Assembly (NCBI GenBank): GCA_002296055.1
Contig: DBHE01000048.1
Span: forward strand, 1 to 18,173
Direction of reading: 5' to 3'
DNA: 18,173 nt
Source of the DNA: Pseudomonadaceae bacterium UBA836
GTDB lineage: Bacteria > Pseudomonadota > Gammaproteobacteria > Pseudomonadales > Pseudomonadaceae
Part shown: in pieces, positions 15,902-18,173 of the stretch
Numbering within the stretch: the stretch's first letter is position 1
Layout of the letters: each line of letters starts with the position of its first letter
Program-made: the position numbers and the translations under genes
The notes under the pieces: generated by a model
What the model saw: only the letters and a program-made list of their open reading frames with translations
What the model was told of the DNA's origin: nothing
Databases searched by the model: none

Positions 15902-16767
15902 GCGGATACCTCCTCAGGCTGACGTTGCGTGGCAGTGCGCTGGGTGCTGCCGGGCGCGCGGGCCTCGGCGATGCTCATGCGCAGCGACTGCACCAGGCTG
16001 GTGAAATCGGGTTGGTAGCTTGATTCCAGCGTGCGCGGGCGCGCGAAGGTGACGCGCTGATCTTCGATGATGCGGCCGGGGCGCGAGCTCATGACGCAGA
16101 TGCGGCTGGCCAGATAGGCCGACTCGCGCAGATCGTGGGTTACCAGCAACACGGTTGGTCGACGGTTGATCCACAGATCCTGCATGGTGTCCCACAACTC
16201 TTCGCGGGTGAATTGATCAAGCGCGCCGAAGGGCTCATCGAGCAGCAGAATGTCGGGCTCATGCACTAGCGCCCGGCACAGGGAGGCGCGCTGCAGCATG
16301 CCGCCGGACAGCTGCCAGGGCCGCTTATTGCCGAAACCGGCCAGCCCGACCTGCTCCAGCAGCGCCTCGGCGCGTTCGCGGAACTCGCCCTTGCGCTTGC
16401 GGCGATAGTCCTGGCGGAACGGCTCGACGATCTTCAGCGGGATCATCACGTTATCCAGAATGCTCAGCCACGGCAGCATGGTCGGGTTCTGGAAGGCCAG
16501 ACCCAGACGCTTGGCGTGGCTGCCGATAGCGCCCACCTCGCGGCCGCCGACAATGGCGGCGCCGGCGGTCGGCTCCAGCAGGCCGGCGACCAGCTTGAGA
16601 ATGGTGGATTTGCCGCAGCCGCTGGGCCCGACCAGAGCAACAAAGTCGCCCTTGTCGATGCGCAGCGTGGTGTTGTCCAGCGCGACCACATTGCCGCCGT
16701 AGCGAACCGTCACATCGGACAGCTCGATCATCGGCCGCGTGGCGCTGGTGGATTGGGTGTCAGTCAT
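15898..16767 (-). CDS. ABC importer ATPase (nitrate/sulfonate/taurine/pyrimidine-precursor type)
   Basis: The product is 289 residues from the ATG at 16767, chosen over an upstream in-frame start at 16815 because AGGAG lies seven bases before it and the longer form would run into the preceding gene. All ATPase motifs are intact: Walker A GPSGCGKST at 47-55, Q-loop FQNPTMLPW at 92-100, signature LSGGM at 153-157, Walker B ILLLDEP at 173-179 and the H-loop His at 211. The form is that of SsuB/TauB-like importers. The C-terminal tail after about residue 265 is hydrophilic and probably disordered. The gene starts 16 bases after the amidohydrolase stop and overlaps the permease by four bases, so the two form one transporter that powers uptake of the operon's substrate. 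Confidence 0.9.
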   Translation of the reverse strand: MTDTQSTSATRPMIELSDVTVRYGGNVVALDNTTLRIDKGDFVALVGPSGCGKSTILKLVAGLLEPTAGAAIVGGREVGAIGSHAKRLGLAFQNPTMLPWLSILDNVMIPLKIVEPFRQDYRRKRKGEFRERAEALLEQVGLAGFGNKRPWQLSGGMLQRASLCRALVHEPDILLLDEPFGALDQFTREELWDTMQDLWINRRPTVLLVTHDLRESAYLASRICVMSSRPGRIIEDQRVTFARPRTLESSYQPDFTSLVQSLRMSIAEARAPGSTQRTATQRQPEEVSA

Positions 16768-16774
16768 GAGTCTG

Positions 16775-16779
16775 CTCCT
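16775..16779 (-). promoter_or_regulatory. Ribosome binding site for the ABC ATPase gene
   Basis: On the minus strand AGGAG stands seven bases before the ATG at 16767, in the 16-base gap after the amidohydrolase gene. It decides the start in favour of 16767. Confidence 0.65.
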
Positions 16780-16783
16780 GCGC

Positions 16784-18173
16784 TCAGCGCCGTGGCTCCG
16801 CGGTCGGGCGCACACCCTCAGGCGTGCTCAGAATCGCGTCGGTGTAGTGCTCGGTGTTCTGCGGGCGCGGTGTCGGCATTTGCTGGATGGTTTTGACCGA
16901 ACGGCCCCAGCCGGCAGCCTCGGTGACCAGCTCGCCGTTGCGCATCACAAACTTGCCGCGCACCAGCGTGTGCAGCGGATAGCCCTTGACCGGGCGACCA
17001 TGCCAGGGCGAGATCTTGCTGGTGCTGTGCAGTTGGTTCTCCGAGAGGATGCCGCTGCGCTGCATGTCGACAATGGCGATGTCGGCGTCGGCGCCGGGGG
17101 TGATCACGCCTTTTTTGCCGTAGATGCCCCAGGCCTTGGCCGGGCTGACGGAGCTCCAGCGCACGTAGTCCATCAGGCTGGCGCGTTCGCGGTTGACCTC
17201 GGTGAGCATCAGCGCCATCTGGGTTTCGATGCCCGGGAAGCCGCAGTCACACTCCCAGATGTTCTCGCGGGTTTTTTCTTCCGGGGCGTGCGGCGCGTGG
17301 TCGGTGGCGATCATGTCGATGGTGCCGTCCATCAGCGCATCCCACAGCGGCTGGTTGTGCCGGGGCTCGCGAATTGGCGGGTTCAGACGCAGGATGCCGC
17401 CCAGGCGGTCGGCATCGTTGGTGTTGAGCAGCAGGTATTGCGGACAGGTCTCAACGGTCACGTCGACGCCGCGGCGCTTGGCCTCGCGAATCAGAAACAG
17501 CGAATCGGCGGCGCTGTGGTGGGCGATGTGCACCCGTGCACCGGTCCATTCGGCCAGGGTCAGCACGCGGCCAATGGCTTCAATCTCGGCTACCACCGGG
17601 CGGGCGGCCAAATGCGCCAACGCGTCGATGCGCCCGGCGTCCTGCATGCGCTTCTGGCGGCGGAACAGAATGGACGAGTTCTCGGCGTGCACTACGGTAC
17701 GAATGCCGAGCGGCGCCAGCTTCTCGAAACCTTCGAGCAGCGCGCCATCGGTCGGCGCCGGCAGGTTGCCAAAGGTGTTGCCGACAAAGGCCTTGAAGCT
17801 GGTGCAACCGGCGTCCACCAACTCTTCCAGATGACCGATGGTGTCGTCACCCAGCAGGCCGTGAATGCCGTAATCAACGTAGGACGACTCGGCGGCTTTC
17901 TGCTTCATGCGCAGGGCTTCAATGGTGCCGGTCGGCGGGTTGGTGTTGGGCATGTCGAAGACGGTGGTTACGCCACCGCAGGCCGCGGCGGCGGAGCCGG
18001 TCTTCCAGGTTTCCTTGTGGGCATAGCCCGGGTCACGGAAGTGCACGTGGCTGTCGATCGCACCTGGCAGCAGGTAAAGGCCGTCTGCCTGCACTACCTC
18101 TCGGGCAGGCGGCATGATGTCGTCGTGGCCCACGGCAACGATTTTCTCTCCGTCGATGGCCACCGATGCTTCG
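16784..18173 (-). CDS. Cyclic amidohydrolase (dihydropyrimidinase/allantoinase/dihydroorotase family), 5' end off the window
   Basis: The frame stays open to the right edge. The GTG at 18163 is not the start, because residues just upstream (EAS) continue the typical N-terminal beta-sandwich (DGEKIVAVG); about 20 residues are missing. The TIM-barrel metal centre is complete: SHVHFRDPG (nucleotides near 18040), the Lys of TSFKAFVG expected to be carboxylated (near 17792), VVHAEN (near 17687), VHIAHHS (near 17525) and the Asp of ATDHAPH (near 17300). The family hydrolyses cyclic amides such as dihydropyrimidines, hydantoins, allantoin or dihydroorotate in the cytoplasm. It is the first visible gene of the operon, with an importer and a second ring-opening enzyme downstream, which favours a catabolic hydantoinase, allantoinase or dihydropyrimidinase over biosynthetic dihydroorotase. 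The exact substrate cannot be fixed from sequence. The C-terminal 45 residues form a Pro/Thr-rich tail. Confidence 0.85.
   Translation of the reverse strand, partial: EASVAIDGEKIVAVGHDDIMPPAREVVQADGLYLLPGAIDSHVHFRDPGYAHKETWKTGSAAAACGGVTTVFDMPNTNPPTGTIEALRMKQKAAESSYVDYGIHGLLGDDTIGHLEELVDAGCTSFKAFVGNTFGNLPAPTDGALLEGFEKLAPLGIRTVVHAENSSILFRRQKRMQDAGRIDALAHLAARPVVAEIEAIGRVLTLAEWTGARVHIAHHSAADSLFLIREAKRRGVDVTVETCPQYLLLNTNDADRLGGILRLNPPIREPRHNQPLWDALMDGTIDMIATDHAPHAPEEKTRENIWECDCGFPGIETQMALMLTEVNRERASLMDYVRWSSVSPAKAWGIYGKKGVITPGADADIAIVDMQRSGILSENQLHSTSKISPWHGRPVKGYPLHTLVRGKFVMRNGELVTEAAGWGRSVKTIQQMPTPRPQNTEHYTDAILSTPEGVRPTAEPRR

Overview
The window is high-GC and almost entirely coding. Gene families, codon style and operon layout suggest a gammaproteobacterium, probably Pseudomonas-like; this is an inference, since no rRNA or other marker gene is present. 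No stretch over 300 bases lacks a gene. I saw no tRNA, rRNA, CRISPR array or insertion sequence.

Left two thirds (1-12906, + strand): a cell-surface adhesin and export locus. It opens inside a very large protein made of about 130-residue VCBS/cadherin-like repeats. The reading frame breaks near 1711, so two fragments remain (1-1755 and 1728-7145). At least 16 repeat starts are visible, and part of the array follows a three-unit super-repeat. The adhesin ends in a roughly 165-residue non-repeat tail with no RTX calcium-binding nonapeptides. Directly downstream, in apparent translational coupling, are a TolC-like outer-membrane lipoprotein (7179-8729), a short periplasmic adaptor (8710-9480), a second adaptor with a GAF-like cytoplasmic region and one membrane anchor (9473-10813), and a roughly 700-residue membrane protein joining a PqqD-like region, an M50 (site-2 protease type) zinc-metalloprotease core and a periplasmic lipoyl/hairpin adaptor (10813-12906). 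No type I secretion ABC ATPase is visible. The likely reading is a tripartite export system for the adhesin in which the M50-adaptor protein takes the inner-membrane place usually held by an ABC transporter. This is the most interesting part of the window.

Right third (12952-18173, - strand): a tightly packed six-gene operon that enters from the right edge and converges on the adhesin locus. In order of transcription it encodes a cyclic-amide hydrolase of the dihydropyrimidinase/allantoinase/dihydroorotase type (5' end off the window), an ABC importer ATPase and permease of the nitrate/sulfonate/taurine (pyrimidine-precursor) type, a LOG-family nucleotide phosphoribohydrolase-like protein, a DUF3830 cyclophilin-like protein, and a ring-opening amidohydrolase of the cyanuric acid hydrolase/barbiturase family. 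Together they suggest import and hydrolytic ring opening of a pyrimidine, barbiturate, hydantoin/ureide or s-triazine compound as a nitrogen source. A short hairpin in the 45-base convergent gap may serve as a terminator.
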